A DNA stretch of 8,575 nt, from positions 1 to 8,575 of the forward strand of contig JAGCWG010000010.1 of assembly GCA_017961965.1 (NCBI GenBank), written 5' to 3'. The DNA is from Bacteroidaceae bacterium. GTDB lineage: Bacteria > Bacteroidota > Bacteroidia > Bacteroidales > Bacteroidaceae. The notes beneath the pieces are model-generated. The model did no database searches. It was not told the origin of the DNA and saw only the letters and a program-made list of their open reading frames with translations. Below, in pieces: positions 1 to 6,738 of this stretch. Within the stretch, counting starts at the first letter, position 1, and each line of letters begins with the position of its first letter. The position numbers were made by a program, and so were the translations under genes.

Positions 1-1
1 G

Positions 2-133
2 GCTGGCATTGGCGCACCTGTTGGAATAATGGGAATCATTCTTCCTATCTTTACTATCATAGACATGATAGAGACAGCCGAAAATGTATGGAGTGACTCC
101 TGTGTATGTGCCATCGTTAACGGTAAGAAATGA
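2..133 (+). CDS. C-terminal end of a probable dicarboxylate/amino acid:cation symporter (partial)
   Basis: The frame starting at base 2 stays open for 43 codons to TGA at 131-133; the other forward frame I checked (from base 1) closes sooner. The peptide has a glycine-rich hydrophobic stretch (AGIGAPVGIMGIILPIF), then IDMIETAENVWSDSCVCAIVNGKK. The order hydrophobic helix, Asp-Met plus a polar helix with an Asn-Val, then a Ser/Gly-Asp followed by small residues, resembles the end of sodium:dicarboxylate (DAACS/SDF) symporters, where this segment helps form the cation and substrate site. The protein would sit in the inner membrane and import dicarboxylates or acidic amino acids. The 5' end lies outside the window, so length and substrate cannot be judged. 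The family call is by eye from 43 residues. A terminator 33 bases later suggests this is the last gene of its transcript. Confidence 0.6.
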   Translation, partial: AGIGAPVGIMGIILPIFTIIDMIETAENVWSDSCVCAIVNGKK

Positions 134-166
134 GACAAAGAAGATATAGAAAAGATATATAGTTTT

Positions 167-206
167 AACGAGAGTGTGACTATTGTGTCATACTCTCGTT
201 TTGTTT
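167..206 (+). terminator. Intrinsic terminator after the symporter gene
   Basis: Arms 167-180 (AACGAGAGTGTGAC) and 187-200 (GTCATACTCTCGTT) pair over 14 positions with one G-T wobble around a 6-base loop, and the 3' side runs into TTTTGTTT. This is a textbook rho-independent terminator. It separates the symporter transcript from the GH5 gene. Confidence 0.9.
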
Positions 207-446
207 ATATGAAATATCAAAACATTGAAGTATGGGCAAAACGACATGTCTTGTAACATGGCGCAAAGTTTTTGAGACATAAACAAAAATGCAGGAAGTG
301 GAAAATGTGGATATTTGCCAGCGTTGATCAACAAAACCAAAGTTAAACCATTTTGTTCCTATTGCCACTCCTGCAAAACCTAACCCTATGTGAGCGTTCG
401 TGGGATAAGGATGGGAACATCAAAACAATTATCAACTATTAAAGTC
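207..446 (+). other. Leader/upstream region of the GH5 gene, with inverted repeats
   Basis: I see no gene here. A near-perfect inverted repeat joins 290-301 (TGCAGGAAGTGG) with 365-375 (CCACTCCTGCA), with one bulged base. Inside it are a short AAAATG/CATTTT pairing (302-307 with 349-354) and a perfect 10-bp palindrome GTTGATCAAC at 323-332. No full TAnnTTTG promoter is present on the plus strand. The closest is GATATTTG at 310-317, without a TTTG box at the right distance. The promoter may therefore be degenerate or use another sigma factor, and the repeats may be an operator or a folded leader. No ribosome binding site is visible before 447. Confidence 0.4.
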
Positions 447-2948
447 ATGAAAAATTTTTGGAAAACAGTTACTCTGCTACTAACCTTGCCTCTTACTGCG
501 TCCGCTCAGTTTGGCGTGGTACAGCCGCTACATGTTAATGGCAACCAGTTTAACGATCCATACGGCAACAAGGTTGTGCTGCATGGTGTGATGGACACTC
601 CTAATCCATACTTCAACAGCTGGAGATGGGGATATTCGGCTAATGACGGAGCCATTAGCGGATGTCTCAATTATTTCGAGAAGATTTTTACCGCAATCAC
701 AGACACAAGACAGGGAGCATACTGCAACTTGTTCCGTCTGCATCTTGATCCTTGTTGGACTAATGACCCTAACAAGCAGTCAACGGGTTCGGAGACTGGT
801 GAGGCAAACATCAGCCGTTTCAGCAGTCAACGTCTTGAGAAGTATATGCAGACCGTGTTCTGGCCTATCGCACAGAAGGCACTAAACCACGGTATGTACG
901 TCATCATGCGTCCACCTGGCGTTTGTCCTCAGAACCTTCGTGTGGGTGACGAGTATCAGAACTACCTCAAGACGGTATGGAACATCGTATCACGCAATGC
1001 CAACGTAAAGCAACACTCAGGTGTTGTTATGCTTGAACTTGCAAATGAGCCTGTACATATCTACAACCGTTACGGACAGACAAGTGCAACAGCCATGCGC
1101 GACTACTTCCAGCCAGTCATCGACGTTATCCGTGCCAATGGATTCAATGGTATAATCCTTGTACCTGGTACCGGATGGCAGTCAAACTACAGGGACTATG
1201 CGCAGTATCCTGTAAGAGACAACAACTATGGCTATGCCGTTCACGACTATCCAGGATGGTACAACACAAGTAACACAAGCTATGACCATACACGTGCCAT
1301 CAACTCATTCCGTGATGCGGTACCTGTTGTGACACAGAAGCCTATTGTCATCACCGAGGTTGACTGGAGTCCTGAGAAACCGGGTCAAGGTCATTATGAT
1401 GAACACGGCAACTGGGTTGTTTCAAACTATGGTACTTGGGCAACAGCCAACACCACCAAGTGGGGATATGCTTACAAGGCTGTTCTTGACCACTTTGACA
1501 ATATCTCAATGACTCTCTCTGGTACTGACACATATATCGATGTGAACACTTACCTCAACACTGGAAGAGTGACAGGTGCATTCGGTAACATGTGGGAAGC
1601 ATGTGGTGCCGCTTGTATGTATTGGTATTCGCTATGGGCACAGAAGGACTATGCTCACGCATCAGGAGGTTCTTCTTCTCAGCCATCTAATCCACAGCCT
1701 ACACCAAGTACACCAACCGACCTTTCTTCATCACTCATACCTGCATGGACACAGGGTGATTTCCGTCCTGACGGATGGGCTTGCAATGATGCTGGTGAAT
1801 ATCCTGCATCAGGAACTGCCAATCTTGGTCCACGTGTTATGAAGTTTACTGGTGGTGGCGACTTCGAATATGGATTCTATGTACGTCAGTCCGATGCTTC
1901 AAAGCCTGGATTTATTGAGTACGGAAGCACTCAAGGTCATCTACTTTCACTCAATGCCTTCGGCAACTACTGTCTCACGTTCAACACCGTGGCTTGGGCT
2001 GGTGCACCATACGTCAAGGCTGAGGTGTTCACATCAGCTGGCAACGTGATTGCAAGCACAATAGTTCCATGTTCAAGGAGCGTGAACAAGAGTACTGCTG
2101 CCTCAACTGCTGGCTCAGACCTCGGCTATCTCAGTTTCTATGTATTGCAGAAGGGCAACTACTCTCTCCGTTTCACTCCAGTAGCTGATGCCAACGGAAG
2201 TGCTGGCGCATGGCTTGAGGCAGTTGTAGGTAATGTGAACCTCCGTTACATGGACAACCCACTTGTCTTTGCAAAGGCTAACTATGTCAACCCAGGATGG
2301 AAGATACTTGATGGTGGCAACCTTGTAGAGACAGGTGATGCTGGAAGTGGTCCACGTATCTTCAACTTCCCAGCAGGTGGTCAGTTCAGTTATGGCTTGT
2401 ATGTTCGTAGTTCTACTCAGTCTCTCGAAGACAACTATGCTGAGTTCGGTTCACGCTGGGGTTATGGTCTCCGCTTCCTCCCTGGCACATACACTCTCAC
2501 TTATAACTGTGCTGCATGGACAGGCACTCCTTACGTGAAATGTGAGGTTCTCGATGAGAGTGGTAACGTACTCGGCAGAAGTATCACGTACTGTTCACTC
2601 AATCTCAACAAGAACACTTCTGTTTCCACAGCCAATGCACCACAGGGAACGGTATCATTCCGTGTGAACACGGTGGGCAACTACCGCTTGCGCTGGACAC
2701 CAGTAGCAAATGCCAACGGCGATGCAGGCTATTGGGACGAGGTAGTCATAGGTCACATCAAGATTACACAGAACTCAGGCAACCGAATTAGCCCTCGTAT
2801 CACAGAAGTAGATTCTGAAGCTACAGCCATCACTGATGTGGAGGAAGCACCAAAGAGTGATGTTATCTTCGACCTCTCAGGTCGCAAGGTGACAAACCCA
2901 TCAAAGGGTATCTACATCAAGAACGGTAAAAAGGTAATAGTTAGATAA
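447..2948 (+). CDS. Secreted GH5 family endo-glycanase with two tandem C-terminal domains and a sorting-like tail
   Basis: The frame is open from ATG 390, but ATG 447 is preferred because it begins directly with a signal peptide (MKNFWK, a Leu/Thr-rich core, cleavage near TASA-Q), giving 833 residues. Residues about 28-405 form a GH5-type (beta/alpha)8 catalytic domain. Visible landmarks are Arg97 in NLFRLHLD, the acid/base Glu201 in LANEPV, His266 in AVHDYPGW, the nucleophile Glu304 in VITEVDW, and Trp383 in GNMWEA. The 103-residue gap between the two glutamates fits the family. A Ser/Pro/Thr linker (407-429) leads to two homologous domains (430-602 and 606-774) that I cannot assign to a family; they may bind carbohydrate. 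The last 28 residues (VIFDLSGRKV ... GIYIKNGKKVIVR) resemble a type A sorting tail of the type IX secretion system, implying export to the surface or outside. GH5 enzymes hydrolyse internal beta-1,4 links in cellulose, mannan, xylan or mixed-link glucan; substrate cannot be read from sequence alone. A terminator follows 28 bases after the stop. Confidence 0.9.
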   Translation: MKNFWKTVTLLLTLPLTASAQFGVVQPLHVNGNQFNDPYGNKVVLHGVMDTPNPYFNSWRWGYSANDGAISGCLNYFEKIFTAITDTRQGAYCNLFRLHLDPCWTNDPNKQSTGSETGEANISRFSSQRLEKYMQTVFWPIAQKALNHGMYVIMRPPGVCPQNLRVGDEYQNYLKTVWNIVSRNANVKQHSGVVMLELANEPVHIYNRYGQTSATAMRDYFQPVIDVIRANGFNGIILVPGTGWQSNYRDYAQYPVRDNNYGYAVHDYPGWYNTSNTSYDHTRAINSFRDAVPVVTQKPIVITEVDWSPEKPGQGHYDEHGNWVVSNYGTWATANTTKWGYAYKAVLDHFDNISMTLSGTDTYIDVNTYLNTGRVTGAFGNMWEACGAACMYWYSLWAQKDYAHASGGSSSQPSNPQPTPSTPTDLSSSLIPAWTQGDFRPDGWACNDAGEYPASGTANLGPRVMKFTGGGDFEYGFYVRQSDASKPGFIEYGSTQGHLLSLNAFGNYCLTFNTVAWAGAPYVKAEVFTSAGNVIASTIVPCSRSVNKSTAASTAGSDLGYLSFYVLQKGNYSLRFTPVADANGSAGAWLEAVVGNVNLRYMDNPLVFAKANYVNPGWKILDGGNLVETGDAGSGPRIFNFPAGGQFSYGLYVRSSTQSLEDNYAEFGSRWGYGLRFLPGTYTLTYNCAAWTGTPYVKCEVLDESGNVLGRSITYCSLNLNKNTSVSTANAPQGTVSFRVNTVGNYRLRWTPVANANGDAGYWDEVVIGHIKITQNSGNRISPRITEVDSEATAITDVEEAPKSDVIFDLSGRKVTNPSKGIYIKNGKKVIVR

Positions 2949-2976
2949 AAGGTAGTTAACGAAAGATTATTCTCTT

Positions 2977-3018
2977 GGGTTAGTGGTCAGAGTTCCCGAC
3001 TCTGCTACTAACCCTTTT
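2977..3018 (+). terminator. Intrinsic terminator after the GH5 gene
   Basis: GGGTTAGT (2977-2984) pairs with ACTAACCC (3007-3014), and inside it CAGAGT (2988-2993) pairs with ACTCTG (2999-3004) around loop TCCCG. The stem is followed by TTTT (3015-3018). It should end the GH5 transcript and keep it apart from the outer-membrane gene downstream. Confidence 0.85.
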
Positions 3019-3043
3019 ATGTGTTATCCAACACAGAAAACAC

Positions 3044-3077
3044 AGAGACCACAAAACTCACCTTTGCGGTCTCTTTT
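3044..3077 (+). terminator. Second, weaker terminator-like hairpin
   Basis: AGAGACC (3044-3050) pairs with GGTCTCT (3068-3074) across a 17-base loop, followed by TTT. It overlaps an ACACAGAAAACACAGAGACC tract (3031-3050) of the same CACAGAGA-type repeat seen at 6188-6206, so it may be a repeat remnant acting as a backup terminator rather than a selected site. Bases 3078-3128 hold nothing I recognise. Confidence 0.35.
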
Positions 3078-3128
3078 AGTATACTTATATGTATGTGCTA
3101 TTTTCTTATTTAATGTTGCATACAAGAA

Positions 3129-3246
3129 CAATTTTGAAATAAGTGGGTGAAAAGTACCTTGAAAAAATGGAATAAGTGGTTATTTTACCCCTTTAAAAAA
3201 TGGAATAAGTGGTAAAAATGGGGGTGAGAAAAACGGAACAAGTGGT
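3129..3246 (+). repeat. Four-copy direct repeat with an exact 33-bp period, upstream of a promoter
   Basis: Two copies are identical over 19 bases (AAAAAATGGAATAAGTGGT at 3162-3180 and 3195-3213). A third (3228-3246) differs at three positions (GAAAAACGGAACAAGTGGT). A fourth, upstream (3129-3147), keeps mainly the 3' half (AATAAGTGGG). All starts are exactly 33 bases apart and the 14-base spacers are unlike each other, so the repeated part is the 19-mer, with core GGAAYAAGTGGT. The array ends 6 bases before the -33 box of the promoter at 3253-3284. Thirty-three bases is about three helical turns, which would place every copy on the same DNA face. This suggests an operator for a multimeric activator or repressor of the outer-membrane gene. 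A LytTR-type or other response regulator is one option, but I do not recognise the motif as belonging to a known regulator. Confidence 0.8.
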
Positions 3247-3252
3247 TAATGC

Positions 3253-3284
3253 TTTGTAGGAAAGGATGAATTTTGCTAACTTTG
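3253..3284 (+). promoter_or_regulatory. Bacteroidetes-type promoter of the outer-membrane beta-barrel gene
   Basis: A -33 box TTTG (3253-3256) is followed after 20 bases by the -7 box TAACTTTG (3277-3284), matching the TTTG/TAnnTTTG consensus of the Bacteroidetes primary sigma factor. Transcription should start near 3290-3296, giving a leader of about 45 bases. That leader is A-rich, contains ATAACTAAC twice (3299-3307 and 3322-3330), and has no Shine-Dalgarno sequence before ATG 3339. Confidence 0.8.
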
Positions 3285-3338
3285 CGGTCACTTAACGTAT
3301 AACTAACATCTGATAACAAGAATAACTAACGACATAAA

Positions 3339-6086
3339 ATGAGACGTACTATCTTCTTGGCACTTGCGATGTGCTTGATGACTGTGTTGTCTGTATCGGC
3401 TGACAACATACGCGGTTGTGTGGTCGATGCAGAGACAATGGAACCGCTACCCGGTGTGGAGGTCAAACTAAGTGTGAAGTATAATACTGGCTTCTATATG
3501 GAGAGTAAAATAAAGACTGACTCCGCTGGTGTCTTCTACTCAAGAATCATATTCGACTGGAAGCGTGCAATGCCTTCCATCGACATAGGTGATGACCCGA
3601 CATCGGCTACGGTCAAAATGGATTTCAACTACTTCGGCTACTATCCAGCGGTGAAGTCGCAAATGGTTTTCGACGGACGCGATACTGTGAACGTAGGCAA
3701 TGTGCTACTGAAGCCAAGTGACGTGATTCTTACCAATGTGACGGTCAATGGACGGATGCCTCGATTCACTATGAGTGGCGACACGGTCGTGTTCAACCCT
3801 GAAGCCTTCCACCTTGATGAGGGCGCACGACTGCGTGAGATGCTGGAAAAACTACCAGGTGTCAGTATCACAGAGCAGGGACAGATAATGTGGAACGGCA
3901 AGCCTATCAAACTGAGGATGAACGGTCATTCCACCTACGGCGATGGTGCCGTCCTTACTGAGCTGCCTATCGAGGCTGTACAGAGCGTCAAGCAGTATGA
4001 GAAGTCGAGCGAGCTTGCTGAGCGTACTGGAAAGGATGACGGCGACGGCGAGCAGGTTCTTGACGTCACTATTAAGAAGGGATTCATGGATAGGTTCTAC
4101 GGCGATGCAGAAGTCAGTAAGACGACCAATGAATTCTTCCTTGGTTCGCTTCGCATGAACAGGCTGAGTGACAATGATCCTCTGCTGTTTGCCATCCGTG
4201 CAGGTCGTAACAACATGTGCTATGGTGATACTTACTTCAGTGCGTGGTCAACGCCAGATGTACGCCAGCAGATAGGTATGATTAACTATCAGCATCAGTG
4301 GGACAGCCATTACAAGGATGCTAAGCGCCGCAACTCCTACTCACTGCAATCATCTCTCAATCACTATGACGAGATGAAGGATGACTGGTCGATAACACGC
4401 ACGGCAAACCCTAACGACACACTCTACTCGCAGTACCGTGGTGACGAGTACAACCATCACGTGGGCTTGCCTCTCAAGTTCACTCACTTCCTCAATCTCA
4501 GTAACTCGACGACCGTCGAGACTACTGCGCGTGTGCAGTACGGACGTACTCTCAATACGACAAACAAACAGACGAGCCTCTACGATTCCAATCCGAACGA
4601 GCTCGACCTCGCACCTGTGAACACGAGCGTACGCAGAAGGTTAACCGACAATAAGACAGTGGAGGCTGATGCCAGCTCAGAACTCAAGCACTACATCAAG
4701 GATGGTTCAATCGGTGGTGACATCTGGTTGAACTATAACCGCACAGACAGTTGGCAGGACGATGACAATGCTATTACGTACCGCGATGCAAGCCTTGGCA
4801 AGGTACACGACCTCCAGCAGGGCGACAATGTCAAAGATAATATCTCGGCAAAGATTGGTGCAAGCTACAGCCAGTGGCTCGGCAGTAGCTTCATGGTCGA
4901 GGGCGACTACCACGCAAGGTACATACGCCGTTACGAGACGACCGACTTCCTACGTGGCGACGGCGCTGTGATGAACTCCGACCTAACCAACAACTTCCGT
5001 CACGACCTCCGACAGTTCAGTAACATCCTCGGTCTTCGTCTTACTCAGAACGTTGGCAGCATGGTATTCACTGAGAAGGCAGACATCGACTACAGCCAGC
5101 AGTGGTTGGACTACCGTCGTGGCACGGTTCTCAACACTTCGGAAACTCGCTCGTTCGTTGAGCCTAACATCGAGGCACGACTGAAGTGGAAGCTCACGAA
5201 GAAGTCCATGCTCATGCTCTCGTCTGCTTGGAACCGCTCCATGCCTGAGTTCCTGAGCACTCTACCTTACTACGACAACACGGACTCGCTCTATGTACGT
5301 GAGGGCAATCCTTCCCTGCGTCCAACGAGCAGTCTCCGTGGTGGAATGACATACAGTCTCAACATTCCACGAGGCGAGCAGTCGGTAAGCATCGAGATGA
5401 ACGCGTCCAAGGACTACGACCCACTGATAACTATGCTTCGCTACGACAGCAGTAGCGGAGCGTACCACTCCAAACTGATAAACGGTCAGCAAGGCTACTC
5501 AGCCAATGCCAAGATTCAGTACAACCGCTCACTCGGAGGCTGTTTCTACCTTGAGACCGTGCTATCGGCTGCACACTCAACGAGCTACTCATACGAGGTG
5601 ATACGTGACGGTATTGACACGCATAACTTCCTACGGAGACGCTACTCACGCTTCCGTATCAAACCGACCCTCTCATTTAATGATACTAAGTGGGACATCA
5701 GTTGGAACTCTACCGTTACGCATACTCTCGACCTCTACACCGACAATAGTTGCGTGTCCTCCAGACTATGGGATTATAGCAGCCACTTCAACTGCAAGTA
5801 CAAAGCTCGTCAGTGGACATTCGCCATCTACCCATATATCGAAGGCGCAAGCGGATATATTAGCAGTGAGATGAACAGTCCACGCTTCCTCCTCAGCGGC
5901 TCAGTTAAGTATGCTTTTGCCAAGAACCGCTGTACGCTCAAGCTTTACGCTGATGACATATTCAACAAAGACCAGTGGATTTATTCAAACATCAGTGGCA
6001 ACGAGTTCACGGAACGAGGTGAGAAGTACATTCATCATTACTTGGAACTGACATTGGAGTATAAGCTGGAGAAGAGGAAGGAGTAG
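3339..6086 (+). CDS. Outer-membrane beta-barrel protein, TonB-receptor-like, with N-terminal carboxypeptidase-regulatory domain
   Basis: The protein has 915 residues. Residues 1-21 are a signal peptide (MRRTIFLALA, cleavage near SVSA-D). Residues about 22-132 resemble the carboxypeptidase regulatory-like beta-sandwich (IRGCVVDAETMEPLPGVEVKL) common at the start of Bacteroidetes outer-membrane receptors. Residues about 134-250 look like a plug domain (VTVNGRMPRF, LREMLEKLPGVSI, AVQSVKQYEKSSE, VLDVTIKKGF). The rest is a long run of alternating aromatic/polar strands typical of a 20-plus-strand barrel, ending in an amphipathic strand (YLELTLEYKLE) and a short basic tail. It most resembles the outer membrane beta-barrel family found in Bacteroidetes, relatives of TonB-dependent transporters; I see no clear TonB box. 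A role in uptake of a ligand or a peptide/siderophore-like substrate is plausible, but the ligand is unknown. No SusD-like gene follows; it has its own promoter and a 33-bp repeat array, so it is probably monocistronic and specifically regulated. ATG 3339 is fixed by the signal peptide. Confidence 0.85.
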   Translation: MRRTIFLALAMCLMTVLSVSADNIRGCVVDAETMEPLPGVEVKLSVKYNTGFYMESKIKTDSAGVFYSRIIFDWKRAMPSIDIGDDPTSATVKMDFNYFGYYPAVKSQMVFDGRDTVNVGNVLLKPSDVILTNVTVNGRMPRFTMSGDTVVFNPEAFHLDEGARLREMLEKLPGVSITEQGQIMWNGKPIKLRMNGHSTYGDGAVLTELPIEAVQSVKQYEKSSELAERTGKDDGDGEQVLDVTIKKGFMDRFYGDAEVSKTTNEFFLGSLRMNRLSDNDPLLFAIRAGRNNMCYGDTYFSAWSTPDVRQQIGMINYQHQWDSHYKDAKRRNSYSLQSSLNHYDEMKDDWSITRTANPNDTLYSQYRGDEYNHHVGLPLKFTHFLNLSNSTTVETTARVQYGRTLNTTNKQTSLYDSNPNELDLAPVNTSVRRRLTDNKTVEADASSELKHYIKDGSIGGDIWLNYNRTDSWQDDDNAITYRDASLGKVHDLQQGDNVKDNISAKIGASYSQWLGSSFMVEGDYHARYIRRYETTDFLRGDGAVMNSDLTNNFRHDLRQFSNILGLRLTQNVGSMVFTEKADIDYSQQWLDYRRGTVLNTSETRSFVEPNIEARLKWKLTKKSMLMLSSAWNRSMPEFLSTLPYYDNTDSLYVREGNPSLRPTSSLRGGMTYSLNIPRGEQSVSIEMNASKDYDPLITMLRYDSSSGAYHSKLINGQQGYSANAKIQYNRSLGGCFYLETVLSAAHSTSYSYEVIRDGIDTHNFLRRRYSRFRIKPTLSFNDTKWDISWNSTVTHTLDLYTDNSCVSSRLWDYSSHFNCKYKARQWTFAIYPYIEGASGYISSEMNSPRFLLSGSVKYAFAKNRCTLKLYADDIFNKDQWIYSNISGNEFTERGEKYIHHYLELTLEYKLEKRKE

Positions 6087-6103
6087 TAGGACACGACACA
6101 ACA

Positions 6104-6365
6104 ACCCCCTCCCCCTGCCCATCCAAAGACCCTCTCCCCAGCCCTCCCCCCTCTATGGGGAGGGTGACTAACGAATAGCATTAAACAAAACACAGAGAAC
6201 ACGGAGAAAGCAGAGATTTTATCACGGAGGATTAAATTATTCCTCTATTATAAATGCTCCGTGTCCTCCGTGTTTTCTGTGTTTAAAAGTTATTGACTGT
6301 TTGTTCAGCGAACAGTGTTACTTACACCCCTCCCCCTATAGGAGGGAGGGGCAGGGGGAGGGGGT
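6104..6365. repeat. Nested inverted repeat of about 260 bp made of two dispersed repeat types
   Basis: The outer arms are a perfect 17-bp inverted repeat: ACCCCCTCCCCCTGCCC (6104-6120) against 6349-6365. The inner arms, 6188-6206 (AAACACAGAGAACACGGAG) and 6266-6284, match at 18 of 19 positions in inverted order. A further pair joins 6223-6231 (CACGGAGGA) and 6264-6272. Local hairpins lie inside: CCCTCCCC (6142-6149) with GGGGAGGG (6157-6164), and CCCTCC (6328-6333) with GGAGGG (6341-6346). No open frame of note or transposase is present, and no target-site duplication is visible at the ends. It sits just after the stop of the beta-barrel gene, between convergent genes, so it could stop transcription from both sides. 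Confidence 0.75.
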
Positions 6366-6443
6366 CTGCTCTCTGTCCTCCGCTTTCTCTTTGTTGAATA
6401 ATCAACTAACGAATAATTTTTTAAACCACAAATTACACGAATA

Positions 6444-6460
6444 GATTTCGAAACGAAATC
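6444..6460. repeat. Short perfect hairpin in the convergent intergenic region
   Basis: GATTTCG (6444-6450) and CGAAATC (6454-6460) form a perfect 7-bp stem with an AAA loop. It lies next to ATTACACGAAT (6432-6442), whose reverse complement recurs at 6559-6566 (ATTCGTGT in part). No T-tract follows, so this is more likely part of a dispersed repeat than a terminator. Confidence 0.5.
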
Positions 6461-6537
6461 AAAATTCATGATAATTGGCTACGCCTAACTAAAGTCTTGT
6501 GTTAAAATTCATGATTATTGGCTACGCCGAGCTAAAG
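6461..6537. repeat. Direct repeat, two 34-base copies, 43-bp period
   Basis: Copies at 6461-6494 and 6504-6537 share AAAATTCATGATWATTGGCT followed by ACGCC and CTAAAG, differing at 3 of 34 positions. Each contains the small palindrome GGCTACGCC. The same stretch also carries scattered CTTGTGTAAAAT/TTCGTGT segments (6435-6442, 6496-6507, 6559-6566, 6576-6586), so the block looks like a decayed tandem or dispersed intergenic repeat. No coding function is seen. Confidence 0.7.
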
Positions 6538-6596
6538 GTTCGTGGTCAATTAATGGTAATTCGTGTCAAAATAATCTTGTGTAAAATGGTAATTTA

Positions 6597-6611
6597 GTCG
6601 CCCTTGGCGAC
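6597..6611. repeat. Short GC-rich hairpin
   Basis: GTCGCC (6597-6602) pairs perfectly with GGCGAC (6606-6611) around loop CTT. The following sequence (GGGTTCGGTTAAATG) has no T-tract. It marks the left end of the AT-rich stretch 6612-6790 that contains two promoter-like sequences. Confidence 0.45.
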
Positions 6612-6649
6612 GGGTTCGGTTAAATGTTTACTGTGTTTGTATTACAATG

Positions 6650-6680
6650 CAAATATAATCATTTTTCGCTGAATATCAAA
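6650..6680 (-). promoter_or_regulatory. Promoter-like sequence reading left, with no gene downstream
   Basis: Read on the minus strand, TTTG (6680-6677) is followed after 19 bases by TATATTTG (6657-6650), a full match to the Bacteroidetes -33/-7 pattern. Downstream on this strand there are only repeats and then the antisense of the beta-barrel gene. In AT-rich DNA such matches arise by chance fairly often, so this is tentative. It could also drive an antisense or small RNA. Confidence 0.3.
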
Positions 6681-6702
6681 ATCTTTCAAGCACAAAATTC
6701 AA

Positions 6703-6722
6703 GTTGTGCAGTGTTGTGCAGT
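6703..6722. repeat. Perfect tandem duplication of a 10-mer
   Basis: GTTGTGCAGT occurs twice back to back (6703-6712 and 6713-6722). It lies midway between the two outward-facing promoter-like sequences at 6650-6680 and 6739-6770, where an operator for a divergent promoter pair would be expected. Function is unknown. Confidence 0.6.
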
Positions 6723-6738
6723 TGATGTTCTAAAAATC

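Noticed and set aside
180..368. A 62-codon minus-strand open frame between the symporter and the GH5 gene
   Set aside because: It runs through the intrinsic terminator and the GH5 leader, has no family resemblance, and the only promoter-like match on that strand (338-345) lies inside it with bad spacing.
390..446. Start of the GH5 gene at ATG 390 (19 extra codons)
   Set aside because: The signal peptide begins exactly at ATG 447; the longer start would place 19 unrelated residues before it.
3129..3246. CRISPR array
   Set aside because: The repeat is only 19 bases with 14-base spacers, A-rich and degenerate, with no cas genes.
3163..3249. Open frame through the 33-bp repeats reading KNGISG-type repeats
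   Set aside because: It is bounded by stops at 3160-3162 and 3247-3249 and has no start codon, so 33 bp being 11 codons appears incidental.
5262..5649. Antisense open frames inside the beta-barrel gene
   Set aside because: They are frame shadows of a well-supported coding region with no start signals or recognisable products.
6104..6365. Insertion sequence
   Set aside because: It has inverted ends but no transposase frame and no visible target-site duplication; described as a nested repeat instead.
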